From the NCBI GenBank assembly GCA_007134025.1, contig SLLR01000003.1:1-58742 (forward strand): a stretch of 58,742 nt of DNA, read 5' to 3'. Made by a program: the position numbers and the translations under genes. This DNA is from Desulfuromonadaceae bacterium. Its GTDB lineage: Bacteria > Desulfobacterota > Desulfuromonadia > Desulfuromonadales > Syntrophotaleaceae. Below, one piece after another: positions 25,537 to 36,557 of the stretch. Every line of letters begins with the position of its first letter. The stretch's first letter is position 1. Under the pieces are notes generated by a model. That model searched no databases, was not told the DNA's origin, and saw nothing but the letters and a program-made list of their open reading frames with translations.

Positions 25537-25955
25537 GAAAATAAGTTATTGACACGAACTCTCCTGTTGGGGTAGATAATTGTCAGTAATCGATTGCCCC
25601 TCTATATCAGGCGGTTCGGCCGCGAGTCCCTTCAAAACCATTCATTCCAGAATATCTGAGAAAACTCGATTTCATTTCGATTTCATTTTTAATAAATTGT
25701 ATAGATTAATTTAACCAAGTGAGGTGTTCAGGCGATCATCCCGATGACCGGACGGATGGCGTCCGGGGCGCTGGATGAAGCCGAAAAGGAACTGCTTCCC
25801 TTCCCGCAGCGACCCTATCTACCATTATTGAACCAGAGTTGCAGCAAGGCCCGCTGGCGCGGCGCTGCCGCACAGGAGTGTCCGGCATAGCCCCGTGGTG
25901 AAGGACTGCGGTGGACGGACGTCCGTATTGCACCCCCTCCGGGTGAGGAGAACAC
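25537..25955 (+). promoter_or_regulatory. Long rho leader region
   Basis: About 420 bases without a convincing gene. TTGACA at 25549-25554 is followed by GATAAT at 25575-25580 (20-base spacer, long), a possible promoter. An AT-rich stretch lies at 25670-25720. CCGGACG-GATGG-CGTCCGG (about 25748-25766) forms a hairpin, and ACGGACGTCCGT near 25916 is a palindrome. An open frame of 48 codons (25744-25890) starts MTGRMASGALDEAEKELLPF without a strong ribosome site. rho genes are often autoregulated through such leaders; that this one is so is inference. Confidence 0.4.
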
Positions 25956-27203
25956 ATGAACCTGAAAGATCTGAAATCAAAAAAAATTGCCGATCTGGCT
26001 CACATTGGCAAGGAGCTGAAGCTGGAGGGTGCTTCGGGGATGCGCAAACAGGATCTGATCTTTGCGATCCTTAACGCGACGGCCGAAAAAAACGGCGCCA
26101 TCTACGGAGAGGGAGTGCTGGAAATATTGCCGGACGGCTTCGGATTTCTGCGGGCCCCGGACGCCAACTATCTGCCGGGACCGGACGATATCTATGTTTC
26201 GCCATCCCAGATCCGCCGTTTCAACCTGCGCACCGGCGACACGGTAGCCGGTCAGATTCGCCCGCCCAAGGAGGGAGAGCGTTACTTCGCTCTGCTCAAG
26301 GTAGCCGAAGTCAATTTCGAAAATCCGGCGGTTGCCCGGGACAAGACGCTTTTCGACAATCTGACACCTCTCTATCCCGAGCAGCGCATTATTCTCGAGA
26401 CCGATCCGGATAATCTGGGCATGCGTGTAATGGATCTGGCGACGCCCATCGGCAAGGGGCAGCGTGGTCTTATCGTGGCACCGCCCCGAACCGGCAAGAC
26501 CATGCTGCTGCAAAGTATTGCCAACTCCATCACCACCAATCACCCGGAGGTCTACCTGATCGTTCTGCTCATCGATGAGCGACCGGAAGAAGTGACGGAC
26601 ATGCAGCGCTCGGTGAACGGCGAGGTGATTTCCTCGACCTTTGACGAGCCGGCAACCCGCCACGTACAGGTGGCGGAAATGGTCATTGAAAAGGCCCGGC
26701 GCCTGGTGGAACACAAGCGGGACGTAGTCATTCTCCTCGACTCCATCACCCGTCTGGCGCGAGCCTATAATACGGTGGTGCCGCCGAGCGGAAAAATTCT
26801 CTCCGGCGGTGTGGACTCCAACGCCCTGCACAAGCCGAAGCGGTTTTTTGGCGCCGCCCGCAATATTGAGGAGGGAGGCAGCCTGACCATCATCGCTACC
26901 GCTCTGATCGATACCGGTAGCAAGATGGACGAGGTTATCTTTGAAGAATTCAAGGGTACCGGCAATATGGAGCTGCAGTTGGATCGGCGGCTGGTGGACA
27001 AGCGCACTTTTCCGGCCATAGACATCAACAAATCCGGAACCCGTCGCGAGGAATTGCTGGTCGACAGCACCACCCTGCAGCGCATCTGGCTGTTGAGAAA
27101 AGTGTTGTCAAACATGAATGTGGTCGACAGTATGGAATTCCTGCTGGAAAAACTCTCTGCCTGTAAAGGCAATCAGGCATTTCTGGACTCCATGAATCAA
27201 TGA
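25956..27203 (+). CDS. rho: Transcription termination factor Rho
   Basis: Hexameric RNA helicase that ends transcription. It has 415 residues, near the E. coli length. N-terminal Rho-[21 protein letters not shown] is followed by the RNA-binding cold-shock-like domain ([20 protein letters not shown]), Walker [15 protein letters not shown], Walker [18 protein letters not shown], the Q-loop/R-loop [23 protein letters not shown] (split here as [10 protein letters not shown] and [12 protein letters not shown]), and [16 protein letters not shown]. Ribosome site GAGGAG lies eight bases before the ATG. It heads a plus-strand housekeeping run with rpmE 128 bases downstream. Confidence 0.98.
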   Translation: MNLKDLKSKKIADLAHIGKELKLEGASGMRKQDLIFAILNATAEKNGAIYGEGVLEILPDGFGFLRAPDANYLPGPDDIYVSPSQIRRFNLRTGDTVAGQIRPPKEGERYFALLKVAEVNFENPAVARDKTLFDNLTPLYPEQRIILETDPDNLGMRVMDLATPIGKGQRGLIVAPPRTGKTMLLQSIANSITTNHPEVYLIVLLIDERPEEVTDMQRSVNGEVISSTFDEPATRHVQVAEMVIEKARRLVEHKRDVVILLDSITRLARAYNTVVPPSGKILSGGVDSNALHKPKRFFGAARNIEEGGSLTIIATALIDTGSKMDEVIFEEFKGTGNMELQLDRRLVDKRTFPAIDINKSGTRREELLVDSTTLQRIWLLRKVLSNMNVVDSMEFLLEKLSACKGNQAFLDSMNQ

Positions 27204-27331
27204 TCGGCCGAAGAGTGATGGAAAAAGACTTGCGGATTCCCTGCCGAGGTGTTATCAAATAGGCTTCGCTTTTTTGGCCAGAAAAAAACAACCGCCCTGT
27301 ACAAAGCCAGGGCCGCAAGGAGAGCATACGC

Positions 27332-27538
27332 ATGAAAGACGGAATTCATCCTGCCTACGAAAAGGTCACGGTCAACTGCCACTGTGGCTATACCTTTGAA
27401 ACCCGTTCCACCAAAAAAGACGAAATCGTCACCGAGGTGTGTTCGGCTTGTCATCCCTTCTTTACCGGCAAGGAAAAACTGCTCGATACCGCCGGTCGCA
27501 TTGAGCGGTTCCGCAAGAAGTACGCAAAAAGCAAGTAG
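27332..27538 (+). CDS. rpmE: 50S ribosomal protein L31, zinc-binding type
   Basis: 68 residues, [20 protein letters not shown] at the start, with CxC (16, 18) and CxxC (36, 39) zinc ligands, so it is the Zn-containing C+ form. AGGAGAG lies nine bases before the ATG. rho-rpmE adjacency is common in bacteria. A perfect hairpin lies 38 bases after the stop. Confidence 0.97.
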   Translation: MKDGIHPAYEKVTVNCHCGYTFETRSTKKDEIVTEVCSACHPFFTGKEKLLDTAGRIERFRKKYAKSK

Positions 27539-27576
27539 CGTTGGTACCGGTCTTTCGAGGCCGCTGATTTCTATTG

Positions 27577-27615
27577 AGCCGCAGCACCTGAGTGCTGCGG
27601 CTTGTCCGATTTTTC
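27577..27615 (+). terminator. Intrinsic terminator after rpmE
   Basis: AGCCGCAGCAC (27577-27587), loop CTGA, and GTGCTGCGGCT (27592-27602) give an 11-pair perfect stem. TTGTCCGATTTTT follows, a slightly interrupted T-tract. Confidence 0.7.
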
Positions 27616-27682
27616 CGAACCGAAGATTCTGTCGGCAGATAAAGCGCCCCGGCCTTTCGTGCCGGAGACTCACCGAGGGGCC

Positions 27683-28390
27683 ATGTTTGTTCAGCTAGTG
27701 CAGCATACTCCCGAGCCCGAACGGGTGGTGGCCGCAGCGGCCCGACTCTGTTATTCGGCCGCTTCCGTCGATCGGTTGCTGGAACAGGAGCCGCAGGAGC
27801 GCCGCCGGCTGCTGGAGAAGATCCTTGCTCTGGGGCACCTGTCGGTTCTGGAGCACGCTGTCTTCACCTTTGCCGTCGAGGGGATCAGCCGAGCCTGCTC
27901 CCATCAACTGGTTCGGCATCGATTGGCCTCCTTTTCACAACAGAGTCAGAGGTATGTTTCCCACCGGGAACGTTTTGCCGCCGTGGTGCCGCCAAGTATC
28001 GCCGCACGTCCCGAGTTGCAGCGACGTTATGCGGAACTGTTGGACGAGATTCACCGCCTCTACAGGGACTTGGTGGAGGCCGGAGTGCCGCCGGAGGATG
28101 CCCGCTTTGTCCTGCCCAATGCCGCTCAAACCAAGCTGGTACTGACCATGAATGCCCGGGAGCTGCGCCATTTCTTTGCTTTGCGCTGCTGTCGTCGGGC
28201 CCAGTGGGAGATTCGTGAACTGGCCTCGGCGATGTTGCACATTGTCCGCGCCGCCGCGCCGCAGTTGTTTGCTGGAGCCGGCCCCGCCTGCCTGAATGGT
28301 CACTGCCCCGAAGGCTCGCTGACCTGTGGAAATGTAGAGCAGGTACGTCGGGAATTTTCGCAGCCCGGTCTTGCGGCCAAGGAGTCCTAG
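27683..28390 (+). CDS. thyX: Flavin-dependent thymidylate synthase
   Basis: Makes dTMP from dUMP with methylenetetrahydrofolate and FADH2, replacing ThyA. It carries the diagnostic ThyX motif RHRLASFSQQSQRY (RHRxxSxxxxSQRY) near residue 79, plus GHLSVLEHAVFTFAVEG and the C-terminal NARELRHFFALRCCRRAQWE. The start ATG at 27683 has GAGGGG upstream and gives 235 residues (MFVQLVQHTPEPERVVAAAA). The open frame can be extended to TTG 27602, but that lies in the rpmE terminator. prfA starts three bases after its stop. Confidence 0.95.
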   Translation: MFVQLVQHTPEPERVVAAAARLCYSAASVDRLLEQEPQERRRLLEKILALGHLSVLEHAVFTFAVEGISRACSHQLVRHRLASFSQQSQRYVSHRERFAAVVPPSIAARPELQRRYAELLDEIHRLYRDLVEAGVPPEDARFVLPNAAQTKLVLTMNARELRHFFALRCCRRAQWEIRELASAMLHIVRAAAPQLFAGAGPACLNGHCPEGSLTCGNVEQVRREFSQPGLAAKES

Positions 28391-28393
28391 TTC

Positions 28394-29470
28394 GTGGATC
28401 CTGTATTTGAAAAGCTGGAGGAGGTGGCCGACCGCCTGCGGGAGGTCGAGGGGTTACTGTCTGACCCCACAGTGGTTTCCCGCCAGGAGCGGTTTCGGGA
28501 GTTGACCCGGGAGCACGCGGAACTCTCACCGCTGGTGGAAACCTTTGCCGATTATCGCCGGTTGTGCGACGAGATTGCCGGTCACCGAGAGCTGCTGCAG
28601 GAACGGGATGCGGAGCTTCGGGAAATGGCCCGGGAGGAGCTTCCGGTGCTGGAACAACAGCGGCAGGGCCTGGAACAGAAATTAAAGCTGCTGCTGCTGC
28701 CGCAGGACCCCAACGACGGCAAAAACGTGATTCTCGAAATTCGTGCCGGTACCGGCGGTGATGAGGCGGCCCTGTTTGCCGGGGATCTGTTTCGCATGTA
28801 CAGCCGCTATGCCGAACGTCAGGGCTGGCGGGTGGAAATGTTGAGCTGCTCCGAATCCGATGCCGGCGGGTTCAAGGAAGTCATCGCCATGGTCAGCGGC
28901 CAGCGGGTTTATTCTCGACTCAAATTCGAGAGCGGCACCCATCGGGTTCAGCGGGTTCCCGACACCGAAACCCAGGGACGTATTCATACTTCGGCCTGTA
29001 CCGTGGCGGTGTTGCCCGAGGCCGAGGATGTTGACGTGGACATCGACCCCGGCGATCTGCGCATCGACGTCTATCGCGCTTCCGGTGCCGGCGGACAGCA
29101 CGTAAATAAAACCGAATCGGCGGTGCGCATCACCCATGTGCCCACCGGGGTGGTGGTGGCCTGCCAGGATGAAAAGTCCCAGCACAAAAACAAAGCCAAA
29201 GCCATGAAGATCATCAAGTCGCGGATTCTCGACAGTCTGGTGGCGACACAGAACGCCCAGATGGCGGCGGATCGCAAGACCCAGGTGGGCAGCGGCGACC
29301 GTTCCCAGCGCATTCGCACCTACAACTTTCCCCAGGGCCGCTGCACGGACCATCGTGTCGGCCTGACCCTGTACCGGCTGGAAGGGATCATGCAGGGGGA
29401 AATCGACGAACTGATTGAAGCCATCAGCACGTTTTTCCAGAGTGAGGCTCTGGCTGGACAGGAGCGTTGA
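28394..29470 (+). CDS. prfA: Peptide chain release factor 1
   Basis: Recognises UAA/UAG and triggers peptide release. It has 358 residues from GTG 28394, with AAGGAG nine bases upstream. The catalytic GGQ is at residues 233-235 ([12 protein letters not shown]). [18 protein letters not shown] contains the stop-codon tripeptide region, which reads PDT where E. coli has PAT. The C-terminal [20 protein letters not shown] fits RF1 rather than RF2. Its end is followed within two bases by prmC, whose product methylates its GGQ glutamine. Confidence 0.97.
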   Translation: MDPVFEKLEEVADRLREVEGLLSDPTVVSRQERFRELTREHAELSPLVETFADYRRLCDEIAGHRELLQERDAELREMAREELPVLEQQRQGLEQKLKLLLLPQDPNDGKNVILEIRAGTGGDEAALFAGDLFRMYSRYAERQGWRVEMLSCSESDAGGFKEVIAMVSGQRVYSRLKFESGTHRVQRVPDTETQGRIHTSACTVAVLPEAEDVDVDIDPGDLRIDVYRASGAGGQHVNKTESAVRITHVPTGVVVACQDEKSQHKNKAKAMKIIKSRILDSLVATQNAQMAADRKTQVGSGDRSQRIRTYNFPQGRCTDHRVGLTLYRLEGIMQGEIDELIEAISTFFQSEALAGQER

Positions 29471-29472
29471 AT

Positions 29473-30327
29473 TTGCAGCCGGCCTGGACGATACTCAAAG
29501 TCATCCAATGGACAGCGGGGTATCTTCGGGAAAAGGGGGTTGAAGGGGCCAGGCGCGACGCCGAAGTCCTGCTGGGGGCGGTTCTGAAGCTGGATCGGGT
29601 TGGCCTGTACCTCAATTTCGATCGTCCTCTTGAAGCAGCCGAACTGGCAGGCTACCGAGAGATGATCGGTCGACGGGCCCGGCGCGAACCGGTCGCCTAC
29701 ATTCTTGGCCAGAGCGAATTCTGGTCCCTGCCTTTGCGGGTTGGCCCGGCGGTGCTGATACCACGCCCGGACTCCGAAGTGCTGGTGGAAGAAGCCCTCG
29801 GAAAACTGGTTGCCGGCAGTCGGGTTCTCGATGTCGGCACCGGCAGCGGTGCGATCGTCATCGCCCTGGCCCATGAGTTTGCCGATGCCTGCTACCATGC
29901 CATTGACCTCTCTTCGGCGGCAATTGATCTGGCCCGGGAGAATGCTCGTCGCAACGGTGTCGAAGAGCGAATCCATTTTGAGCAAGGGGATCTGCACCGC
30001 CTGCCTCGAGGACCCTTCGATCTGATCGTTTCCAATCCACCCTACATTGCTCAGGGGGAGCTGGCGGAATTGCAACCGGAAATCCGTGACCACGAACCTC
30101 AGCTGGCCCTGGCCGGCGGTACCGACGGCCTCGACTGCTACCGCAGTATGGCGGCCCAGGCCGGACACTGTCTGGCTGAGCGAGGCTGGTTGATGCTGGA
30201 GGTCGGCATCGGCCAGGCTGACGGGGTACGGCAACTGCTGGCGACGGAGGGGCTGGAAGAGATTTTTTGCCGGGAGGATTATGCCGGGGTTTCCCGAGTC
30301 GTGGCAGGGCGCCGAGCAACCGGGTAG
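29473..30327 (+). CDS. prmC: Release factor glutamine methyltransferase (HemK)
   Basis: SAM-dependent N5-glutamine methyltransferase acting on the GGQ of RF1/RF2. It has 284 residues. An N-terminal helical domain ([34 protein letters not shown]) is followed by SAM-binding [18 protein letters not shown] and the catalytic [10 protein letters not shown]. Start choice: TTG at 29473 sits eight bases after AGGAG, a better distance than the TTG at 29467, which is only two bases away. Directly follows prfA, the classic pairing. Confidence 0.94.
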   Translation: MQPAWTILKVIQWTAGYLREKGVEGARRDAEVLLGAVLKLDRVGLYLNFDRPLEAAELAGYREMIGRRARREPVAYILGQSEFWSLPLRVGPAVLIPRPDSEVLVEEALGKLVAGSRVLDVGTGSGAIVIALAHEFADACYHAIDLSSAAIDLARENARRNGVEERIHFEQGDLHRLPRGPFDLIVSNPPYIAQGELAELQPEIRDHEPQLALAGGTDGLDCYRSMAAQAGHCLAERGWLMLEVGIGQADGVRQLLATEGLEEIFCREDYAGVSRVVAGRRATG

Positions 30328-30373
30328 GCCCTCCTGTCGGATCAACCTTTTTTTGAGTACGGGATCGATTTCT

Positions 30374-31627
30374 TTGGAAAAAATCATCATACATGGCGGG
30401 CAGCGACTTTCCGGACAGGTTCAGGTCAGTGGTGCCAAAAACTCCGCTCTGCCCCTGCTTTTTGCCACCCTTCTGGCTCCCGGCGTCCATCGTCTGGGCA
30501 ATGTCCCGGCGTTGCGGGATATCGGCACGGCGGAGCGCTTGTTAAAGGCTTTCGGGGCACGGGTGGAACGCCAGCAAAACCTGTGTACCGTCGAATCGAC
30601 GGAGATCGGCAGTGTCGAGGCTCCCTACGACCTGGTGCGGACCATGCGCGCCTCGGTTCTGGCCCTGGGGCCTCTGTTGACCCGTCTCGGTCACGCCCGG
30701 GTCAGCCTGCCCGGCGGCTGTGCCATCGGTGCCCGGCCGATCAATTTGCACCTCAAGGGTCTGGAAGCCATGGGCGCCCGTATCGAACTGGATCACGGTT
30801 ACGTCGAGGCCCGCGCCAGACGTCTCAAGGGGACTCAGATCTACCTGGATCTGCCGACGGTCGGTGGCACCGAAAACCTGATGATGGCCGCAGTCCTCGC
30901 CCAGGGCACCACGGTTCTGGAGAACGCCGCCTGTGAACCGGAAATTGTCGACCTGGCCGAGGCTCTGCGAGGTATGGGGGCTCATATCGAGGGGGCGGGA
31001 AGCGACCGGATCGTTATCGAAGGCGTGGAGGCTCTGCGGCCCATGGATTTTACTGTGATGTCCGATCGGATCGAGGCCGGCACCTTCATGGTGGCCGCCG
31101 CCATCACGCGAGGCAACGTCCTGGTTCAGGGCGCTCGGGGCGAACATCTGGAAGCCCTGATCTGCAAGTTGCGGGAAGCCGGAGTCGAGGTCATTGAAGA
31201 AGACGGGGGGATTCGGGTCAAGGGGCCGCGGCGACTGCGCTCCGTCAATATTCGAACCAGTCCCCATCCGGGCTTTCCCACCGATATGCAGGCCCAGTTC
31301 ATGGCCCTGATGGTACTTGCCGACGGCACCAGCACCATCAGTGAGAACGTGTTTGAGAATCGCTTCATGCATGTTTGCGAATTGCAGCGCATGGGCGCCG
31401 ACATCGCCATTGAAGGAGGGCGGGCCACGGTCAGGGGGGTCAAGAGCCTGCTGGGCGCACCGGTCATGGCCACCGACCTGCGAGCCAGCGCCAGTCTGGT
31501 GCTGGCCGGTCTGGCGGCGGACAACACCACGGAAGTGCGACGCATCTACCATCTGGACCGGGGTTACGAGTGTCTCGAAGAGAAGTTTCGTCAGCTTGGC
31601 GGCCGCATTGAAAGAGCAGCCGAGTGA
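30374..31627 (+). CDS. murA: UDP-N-acetylglucosamine 1-carboxyvinyltransferase
   Basis: First committed step of peptidoglycan synthesis, adding enolpyruvate from PEP to UDP-GlcNAc. The TTG start at 30374 gives 417 residues beginning [20 protein letters not shown], aligned with known MurA starts; an ATG at 30281 would overlap prmC by 47 bases and adds a non-family head. Catalytic Cys116 is present in [15 protein letters not shown], so fosfomycin sensitivity is expected. [36 protein letters not shown] and [16 protein letters not shown] are family blocks. It sits ahead of the his genes, as in Geobacter relatives. Confidence 0.95.
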   Translation: MEKIIIHGGQRLSGQVQVSGAKNSALPLLFATLLAPGVHRLGNVPALRDIGTAERLLKAFGARVERQQNLCTVESTEIGSVEAPYDLVRTMRASVLALGPLLTRLGHARVSLPGGCAIGARPINLHLKGLEAMGARIELDHGYVEARARRLKGTQIYLDLPTVGGTENLMMAAVLAQGTTVLENAACEPEIVDLAEALRGMGAHIEGAGSDRIVIEGVEALRPMDFTVMSDRIEAGTFMVAAAITRGNVLVQGARGEHLEALICKLREAGVEVIEEDGGIRVKGPRRLRSVNIRTSPHPGFPTDMQAQFMALMVLADGTSTISENVFENRFMHVCELQRMGADIAIEGGRATVRGVKSLLGAPVMATDLRASASLVLAGLAADNTTEVRRIYHLDRGYECLEEKFRQLGGRIERAAE

Positions 31628-31657
31628 TCCCCGAACAAGCCCAAAGGGTATTTTTTT

Positions 31658-32320
31658 ATGAATGACTTCATTACCTTCGCCTTGCCCAAGGGGCGCATCT
31701 TGCAGGATTCGATGGCGCTTTTCGGTAAAATCGGCATCACCTGTCCGGAGATGGCCGGCGACAGTCGCAAGCTGGTTTTTGAAAACCGTGAAAGCCGGTT
31801 GCGCTTCATGGCGGTGCGGGCTACGGATGTACCTACCTATGTGGAATATGGCTGCGCCGACATCGGCGTGGTGGGAAAAGATACCCTGATGGAACAGGAC
31901 AAGGACCTGTACGAGCCACTCGATCTCAAGTTCGGCTACTGTCGGCTGGTGGTCGCCGAACCCAAGGCGTTGCTGGACGAGGAAGACCCGAGTTGCTGGT
32001 CCAACATTCGGGTGGCCACCAAATATCCCAATATCACCGAACGCTACTTTGCCAACCGAGGCGTGCAGGTCGAGCTCATCAAGCTCTACGGTTCGATTGA
32101 ACTGGCGCCGCTGGTCGGTCTGGCCGAGCGCATTGTCGACCTGGTCTCCACCGGCGCGACTCTGCGGGACAACGGCATGGTCGAAGTGGAGACCATTGCC
32201 GAAATCACCAGCCGCCTGATCGTCAACCGGGCCAGCCTTAAAACCAAGCATCAGCGCATCAGTCGAATTATCGCTGATCTGGAAAGGGTGGTCGCTACGC
32301 AGCCGTCCATTTCCGGTTGA
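31658..32320 (+). CDS. hisG: ATP phosphoribosyltransferase, short form
   Basis: First enzyme of histidine synthesis: ATP plus PRPP gives phosphoribosyl-ATP. It has 220 residues, so it is the short form lacking the C-terminal regulatory domain; short HisG normally works with HisZ, which is not in this window. Motifs: ITFALPKGRILQDSM, GCADIGVVGKDTLME, RVATKYPNITERYF, and the PRPP loop IVDLVSTGATLRDNGM. Weak ribosome site upstream (AAAGGGT). First of eight consecutive his-pathway functions. Confidence 0.96.
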   Translation: MNDFITFALPKGRILQDSMALFGKIGITCPEMAGDSRKLVFENRESRLRFMAVRATDVPTYVEYGCADIGVVGKDTLMEQDKDLYEPLDLKFGYCRLVVAEPKALLDEEDPSCWSNIRVATKYPNITERYFANRGVQVELIKLYGSIELAPLVGLAERIVDLVSTGATLRDNGMVEVETIAEITSRLIVNRASLKTKHQRISRIIADLERVVATQPSISG

Positions 32321-32360
32321 GGGTTTTTGAATGGCCGGAGCGCCAGCGGAGGAAGAAGTC

Positions 32361-33653
<1,293 letters not shown>

Positions 33654-33714
33654 ACCCGCCGGCCCTTTGTCTCGTCCAGAGACGGAAGCGGCGTCGGCCA
33701 CCGGGAGGAAAACA

Positions 33715-34308
33715 ATGATGCCTCGCAGCGCAACTATTGAGCGGCAGACCGCAGAGACCCGCATCCATCTGTCCCTGTCCCTGGACGGTTCCGGCCGGGG
33801 AGACATTGCCAGCGGCGTGTCCTTCATCGACCACATGCTGGTGCTATTTGCCCACCACGGTTTTTTTGACCTGACGGTGCGGGCCGAAGGGGATGTCCAG
33901 GTTGATGGCCACCACACGGTGGAAGACCTCGGCATCTGCCTGGGAGAAGCGGTAAAACAGGCCCTCGGCGACAAGCAGGGTCTGCGGCGCTTCGGCCGCT
34001 GCACCATGCCCATGCACGAGGCGCTGGCGACGGTGGATCTGGACCTGTCCGGGCGGCCTCACCTGGTTTACAATCTGGATCTGCCCAAGGCCAAGGTCGG
34101 GGATTTTGACGTGGAGCTGACGGAAGAGTTTTTCGTCGCCTTCTGCAATCATGCCGGTGCCAACCTGCATATCAACCTGGTCTACGGCAGTAACCTGCAC
34201 CACATTATCGAAGCGGTTTTCAAGGCCTTCGGCCGGGCCCTTGACGAGGCCGGCAGTCGGGACGGGCGCGTGGTCGGGGTCATGTCCAGCAAAGGGAAAC
34301 TGGAATAA
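33715..34308 (+). CDS. hisB: Imidazoleglycerol-phosphate dehydratase
   Basis: Monofunctional HisB of 197 residues; there is no N-terminal phosphatase domain as in E. coli. Start at the first of two adjacent ATG codons (33715, 33718), after GGGAGGAAA. Mn-binding signatures: [66 protein letters not shown] (as [14 protein letters not shown]) and [14 protein letters not shown]. Overlap-free; the stop is one base before the hisH ATG. Confidence 0.96.
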   Translation: MMPRSATIERQTAETRIHLSLSLDGSGRGDIASGVSFIDHMLVLFAHHGFFDLTVRAEGDVQVDGHHTVEDLGICLGEAVKQALGDKQGLRRFGRCTMPMHEALATVDLDLSGRPHLVYNLDLPKAKVGDFDVELTEEFFVAFCNHAGANLHINLVYGSNLHHIIEAVFKAFGRALDEAGSRDGRVVGVMSSKGKLE

Positions 34309-34309
34309 C

Positions 34310-34930
34310 ATGATTACTATCGTTGATTACGGCATGGGCAATCTGCGCAGCGTACAGAAGGCCTTTGAAAAGCTCGGCTTTACGGCCGAGGTGAGCACCG
34401 ATCCGCGGCGGGTTGAACGAGCCGACAAGCTGGTGCTGCCCGGGGTTGGAGCTTTTAAGGACTGCATGGATAATCTGCGACGAGGCGGCTTTGTCGATGC
34501 CATTCTGCAGCAGGTCGCCAGCGGCCGTCCGTTTCTCGGCATCTGCCTCGGATTGCAGCTGTTGTTCAGCGAGAGTGACGAATTCGGCCGGCATCCCGGC
34601 CTCGGCATCATCCCCGGACGGGTGAAGCGGTTTGCCGAGGATTTGCGGGTCGCTGACGAGCAGCTCAAGGTTCCCCACATGGGTTGGAACCAGATTCACA
34701 TGGAGCGACCGGCGCCCTTGTTTCGAGGCATTGCCGATCAGGCTTCGGTCTATTTTGTCCACTCCTATTATGTGGTTCCGGACGATGAGGAACTGGTGGC
34801 GACTCGTACCGAATACGGCAATTTCTTTTGTTCCAGCATCTGGCGCGACAATGTCATGGCGACTCAGTTCCACCCGGAAAAAAGCCAGCAGGTCGGGCTG
34901 CACATTCTGCAAAACTTTGGAGACCTGTAA
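34310..34930 (+). CDS. hisH: Imidazole glycerol phosphate synthase, glutaminase subunit
   Basis: Class I glutamine amidotransferase that feeds ammonia to HisF. It has 206 residues: MITIVDYGMGNLRSVQKAF, LPGVGAFKDCM, the nucleophile elbow GICLGLQLLF with the catalytic Cys, VPHMGWNQI, YFVHSYYV and the His-Glu of TQFHPEKSQ. The stop is directly adjacent to the ATG of hisA. Expected to pair with the HisF at 35775. Confidence 0.97.
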   Translation: MITIVDYGMGNLRSVQKAFEKLGFTAEVSTDPRRVERADKLVLPGVGAFKDCMDNLRRGGFVDAILQQVASGRPFLGICLGLQLLFSESDEFGRHPGLGIIPGRVKRFAEDLRVADEQLKVPHMGWNQIHMERPAPLFRGIADQASVYFVHSYYVVPDDEELVATRTEYGNFFCSSIWRDNVMATQFHPEKSQQVGLHILQNFGDL

Positions 34931-35662
34931 ATGATTGTTATTCCGGCCATCGATTTGAAGGAAGGACGTTGCGTCCGTCTGGAGCAGGGGCTCATGGACA
35001 GAGACACCGTCTACAGTGACGATCCGGCGGGTCAGGCTCTTTGCTGGCAGGAGCAGGGCGGGGAACTGCTGCATATCGTCGACCTCGACGGCGCTTTTGC
35101 CGGTGTCCCACGCAACCGCGACGCCATTCGCAGCATTGTCGAGGCGGTTTCCATTCCCACCGAACTGGGCGGCGGGATTCGTGACCTGGCCACCATTGAG
35201 GCCTATCTCGAACTCGGCGTCAGTCGGGTTATTCTCGGTACCGTGGCCAAGGAAAATCCGGCCCTGGTGGCCGAGGCCTGTCGGCTCTTCAAGGGACGGA
35301 TCGTGGTGGGCATCGATGCCCGGGACGGGCTGGTCGCGGTGCGCGGGTGGGCCGATGTCACGGAGAAACGGGCCACGGAACTGGCTCGGGAGATGGAAGG
35401 CTACGGCGTCGAGGCGATCATCTACACCGACATTGCCAGGGACGGCATGATGCAGGGGCCGAATATCGAGGCTACACGGCAACTCGCCGAATCGATTTCC
35501 ATTCCGGTCATTGCCTCGGGCGGGGTTTCTTCCCTGGAAGATATCGCCCGGCTGATGGCGGTGGAACAGGCGGGAATCAGCGGGGTGATTACCGGCAAGG
35601 CCATTTATACCGGCAGCCTGAATCTGCGCGAGGCGGTTGCTCTGACCCGCCGCGCATCCTGA
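34931..35662 (+). CDS. hisA: ProFAR isomerase
   Basis: TIM-barrel isomerase that opens the ribose of ProFAR. It has 243 residues: [20 protein letters not shown] with the first catalytic Asp, [44 protein letters not shown], the second Asp in [14 protein letters not shown] and [14 protein letters not shown]. Starts immediately after the hisH stop. Confidence 0.97.
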   Translation: MIVIPAIDLKEGRCVRLEQGLMDRDTVYSDDPAGQALCWQEQGGELLHIVDLDGAFAGVPRNRDAIRSIVEAVSIPTELGGGIRDLATIEAYLELGVSRVILGTVAKENPALVAEACRLFKGRIVVGIDARDGLVAVRGWADVTEKRATELAREMEGYGVEAIIYTDIARDGMMQGPNIEATRQLAESISIPVIASGGVSSLEDIARLMAVEQAGISGVITGKAIYTGSLNLREAVALTRRAS

Positions 35663-35725
35663 CCGGCGGCGAATCGGACATTGCACCGGACTCCCCAGCC
35701 GGCGGCAACGGCCTTTCAACCAGGC

Positions 35726-35750
35726 GCTCCCCCTTGTAATGACGGGGAGC
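35726..35750 (+). terminator. Intercistronic hairpin between hisA and hisF
   Basis: GCTCCCC (35726-35732) pairs with GGGGAGC (35744-35750) in the 112-base gap, followed by CATTCTTATCTTTTC. It could be a leaky terminator or a processing site that changes the level of hisF and later genes. Confidence 0.4.
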
Positions 35751-35774
35751 CATTCTTATCTTTTCAGGAACGCC

Positions 35775-36542
35775 ATGCTTTGCAAACGCATTATACCCTG
35801 TCTTGATGTCAAGGACGGTCGGGTGGTCAAGGGGGTACAGTTCGTGGGACTGCGGGATGCCGGTGATCCGGTGGAAGCGGCGGAAGCCTACGATGCCCAG
35901 GGTGCCGACGAACTGACATTTCTCGATATCACCGCTTCAAGCGACAAGCGGGGCATTCTTCTCGATGTGGTAGCCCGCACCGCCGAGCGAGTCTTCATGC
36001 CCTTGACGGTCGGCGGCGGCATTCGCGAGATTGCCGACATTCGCAACCTGCTCAATGCCGGGGCCGACAAGGTTTCCATCAATACCGCTGCGGTCTATCG
36101 ACCGGAGTTCGTGCGTGAGGCGGCCGAGCGTTTCGGCTCCCAATGCATTGTGGTGGCGGTGGATGCCCGCCGCATTCCCGGTAGCGAGCCTCAACGCTGG
36201 GAGGTCTACACCCACGGCGGGCGAACGGCCACCGGAATCGACGCCGTCGACTGGGCGGAACGCATGGAAAGTTACGGTGCCGGCGAGATTCTTCTGACCA
36301 GCATGGATTGCGACGGCACTCGGGACGGTTACGATCTGCCCCTCACCCGAACTGTCAGCGACCGGGTGCGGATACCGGTGATCGCTTCGGGAGGCGTCGG
36401 CGATCTCGACCACGTCTGCCAGGGGTTGACCGAAGGCGGGGCCAGTGCCGCTTTGGCGGCGAGTATCTTTCATTTTCGTGAATATACCATCCGCGAGTGC
36501 AAGGAGTACTTGCGTCAGCGGGGTGTTCCCGTGCGCCTTTAA
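35775..36542 (+). CDS. hisF: Imidazole glycerol phosphate synthase, cyclase subunit
   Basis: TIM-barrel synthase making IGP and AICAR with HisH ammonia. It has 255 residues from ATG 35775 ([20 protein letters not shown]) with the catalytic Asp. [76 protein letters not shown] with the second Asp, and [14 protein letters not shown] are all present. The open frame begins further upstream at 35739, but AGGAA before 35775 and family alignment choose this ATG. Confidence 0.97.
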   Translation: MLCKRIIPCLDVKDGRVVKGVQFVGLRDAGDPVEAAEAYDAQGADELTFLDITASSDKRGILLDVVARTAERVFMPLTVGGGIREIADIRNLLNAGADKVSINTAAVYRPEFVREAAERFGSQCIVVAVDARRIPGSEPQRWEVYTHGGRTATGIDAVDWAERMESYGAGEILLTSMDCDGTRDGYDLPLTRTVSDRVRIPVIASGGVGDLDHVCQGLTEGGASAALAASIFHFREYTIRECKEYLRQRGVPVRL

Positions 36543-36557
36543 CCGGGGAGAAGCAAC

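Noticed and set aside
25744-25890. 48-codon leader peptide gene before rho
   Set aside because: No strong ribosome site and ordinary composition. Reported as a possibility in the leader, not as a CDS.
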